Below, in pieces: positions 62,726 through 64,000 of a stretch of 64,000 bases of DNA. Every line of letters starts with the position of its first letter. Positions within the stretch are counted from its first letter, which is position 1. The translations under genes and the position numbers were made by a program. Origin of the DNA: RGIG4034 sp045576455 (GTDB lineage Bacteria; Bacillota; Clostridia; Lachnospirales; Lachnospiraceae); NCBI GenBank assembly GCA_045576455.1, contig JAZNGM010000001.1, positions 310,001 to 374,000 on the forward strand, given 5' to 3'. A model generated the notes under the pieces. That model was not told the origin of the DNA. It saw only the letters and a list, made by a program, of their open reading frames with translations, and did not search any database.

Positions 62726-63328
62726 ATGAATGATAAATTTTTTGATTTAAAAAAAGAGAAGCAGGACAGAATGATAAATGCTGCCCTTAAAATATTTGCA
62801 GAGAATGGATATAAGCGCGCCAGTACAGATGATATTGTAAAAGAAGCCGGAATCAGTAAAGGCTTATTATTCCACTATTTTGAAAGTAAAATAGGTTTAT
62901 TTGAGTTTCTTTTTGATTATAGTGCTAAATTCCTTATGTTGGAATTATCCGGTCTTTCTAACGGACAGGAGAGCGATTACTTTACGGTTTGCAGACAATT
63001 AATCGGTACAAAAGTTCAGATTATGCGTAATTATCCGTATTTATGCCTTTTCCTGTCAAAAGCGGCAGAAGAGAAAACGTCAGATTTTTCGGTAGATTTG
63101 TATGAAAAGATTGGTGCGTACCGTGAATTTGAAGCATCGTTTTTTAAGAAGGTAAAGCAATCCTCATTTAGCGAGCATGCTGACTATAATAAGGTTAAAA
63201 CACTTATCGATTATACAATTCAGGGAACAATGGAACGTGAATTTAAGGAAGGAACGTTTGAAACCGATAAGTATTATGAAGAAGTGATTGCATATTTGGA
63301 AATGATGCGTATGTTATGTTACAAATAA
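62726..63328 (+). CDS. TetR/AcrR-family transcriptional regulator
   Basis: A 200-aa regulator with an N-terminal helix-turn-helix (about 28-55; RASTDDIVKEAGISKGLLFHYFESK) and a helical C-terminal sensor domain. No enzyme or transporter is co-encoded and no large palindrome was noted over its promoter, so its target is unknown. The ATG at 62726 is preferred over an upstream TTG. A terminator follows directly. Confidence 0.9.
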   Translation: MNDKFFDLKKEKQDRMINAALKIFAENGYKRASTDDIVKEAGISKGLLFHYFESKIGLFEFLFDYSAKFLMLELSGLSNGQESDYFTVCRQLIGTKVQIMRNYPYLCLFLSKAAEEKTSDFSVDLYEKIGAYREFEASFFKKVKQSSFSEHADYNKVKTLIDYTIQGTMEREFKEGTFETDKYYEEVIAYLEMMRMLCYK

Positions 63329-63360
63329 AGCCCTGTCCCATGTGGGACAAGGCTTTTTCT
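63327..63360 (+). terminator. Terminator of the second TetR-family gene
   Basis: Two-part stem: outer AAAGCC/GGCTTT and inner TGTCCCA/TGGGACA, followed by a T run. It begins at the end of the stop codon. Confidence 0.85.
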
Positions 63361-63416
63361 TTTGTTGTGAAGTAATTATATAGTAATCATATCAATATAC
63401 GAGAATATATGGCGTT

Positions 63417-63998
63417 CTATTTTTTTGACTTATATGGAGGATCTGCCGGATAACCGCCTTTTAATTTCTGCATAGCCCTTTGAATGGCATCTTTTGAGTT
63501 TTTCCAGTCGGCATCTTTGTTCTGATAATCAAACTTTTCAATAAGCCATGATACATCTTCAAAAACTCTCTCCATATTTTTCTTCATAAGTTCAAAGAGT
63601 TCGGGATAGAAACCGGCTTTTTCTTTTTCGTTAAGATGCGTCTGGGCATATTCACATAAGTCGCCGAAATGAAGGAGACAAAATCCTTTGCTTTTCAGAA
63701 CGGTTTCATGGAATTCATTTTCTTTTCTGTATAAATCAAGGAATATACCCATTGCCCGGTTATACATTTCATTAAACTGGTTGCATATATAACAGGAATC
63801 CTGCTTTTTCTTTATCCAGGCACTAACAGAATCCTGGGGTGCAGATGCACTTTTTGCTTTAAAAAGACCGGCAGATTTGGAAGAAGAGTGTTTTTTCATC
63901 GTATCAGCCATCTCTTTGTTAAGGTGCATGATATATGTTTTTAATATCCATGCATTGCCTAAGGTATTACCATATTCAAACATTTTGCGGGAGTGTTC
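63417..63998 (-). CDS. DUF6062 family protein (5' end outside the window)
   Basis: The C-terminal part of a helical Cys-containing protein of the DUF6062 type. The frame continues past the first internal Met (MFEYGNTLGNAWILKTYI) to the right edge as EHSRK, as expected for the CxxH-type segment of this family. CYICNQFN and FCLLHFGDLC carry further Cys/His residues, so metal binding is possible. About 194 residues are visible; the N-terminal part lies outside. Confidence 0.75.
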   Translation of the reverse strand, partial: EHSRKMFEYGNTLGNAWILKTYIMHLNKEMADTMKKHSSSKSAGLFKAKSASAPQDSVSAWIKKKQDSCYICNQFNEMYNRAMGIFLDLYRKENEFHETVLKSKGFCLLHFGDLCEYAQTHLNEKEKAGFYPELFELMKKNMERVFEDVSWLIEKFDYQNKDADWKNSKDAIQRAMQKLKGGYPADPPYKSKK

Positions 63999-64000
63999 CC

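Overview
The window looks like a chromosomal segment of a low-to-moderate GC, Gram-positive anaerobe of the Clostridia, most likely family Lachnospiraceae. This is an inference from content: an LL-diaminopimelate aminotransferase route to lysine/peptidoglycan, GatCAB, Bce-type sensing modules, GPH sugar symporters beside GH2/GH36 enzymes, potABCD, DUF5685/DUF6062/DUF2225 proteins, a spore-type polysaccharide deacetylase and a Csp-like subtilase. No rRNA, tRNA, IS element, prophage or CRISPR array was seen. Genes are dense, with no gene-free stretch above about 300 bases.

Layout. 1-5.1 kb: protein quality control (HtrA-type protease cut by the window edge, a divergent ClpX paralogue, a zinc-ribbon membrane protein, and a subtilase whose catalytic Ser is Gly). 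5.2-11.9 kb: a hybrid histidine kinase translationally coupled to a Bce-type regulator/kinase pair and a BceAB-like peptide-antibiotic ABC transporter, with a BceR-like palindrome before the transporter. 12-13 kb: cysteine synthase. 13-18.5 kb, minus strand: a membrane-lipid operon (PAP2, flippase-like protein, PssA, Psd, two-gene ABC transporter). 18.7-19.9 kb: dapL. 20-26.8 kb: a galactoside locus (TetR with a 46-bp operator, GH2, GPH symporter, GH36). 26.8-28.7 kb: a GGDEF/EAL protein with a degenerate GGDEF.

28.9-30.9 kb: a zinc-ribbon / DUF5685 / J-domain operon of unknown role. 31-34 kb, minus strand: a membrane-anchored trigger-factor-like PPIase, a broken acyltransferase and a PdaB-like deacetylase. 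34.1-36.5 kb: two small membrane proteins, then a 131-nt structured leader whose closing helix contains the ribosome binding site of a Cys-rich surface protein. 36.5-42.1 kb: hisC, DUF368 (PopT-like), a methyltransferase, hslO, and nadE with a catalytic Glu-to-Gln change. 42.1-43.3 kb: a YiiX-like papain-fold amidase and partner. 43.5-45.5 kb: dapF, then an ECF sigma factor and its likely anti-sigma factor. 45.7-49.5 kb: potABCD. 49.6-52.8 kb: gatCAB. 52.9-56.9 kb: an LtaS-like enzyme with a very acidic N-terminus, and two proteins of unknown function. 57-64 kb: guaB, a large GGDEF-EAL protein, DUF2225, a Cys/Asp-rich anchored microprotein, a TetR regulator and a DUF6062 gene cut by the right edge.

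The most promising candidates for something undescribed are the RNA leader at 34790-34920, the J-domain/DUF5685/zinc-ribbon operon, and the cluster of a ClpX paralogue with a pseudo-subtilase. All calls were made by reading the sequence, without database searches; residue ranges for domains are approximate.
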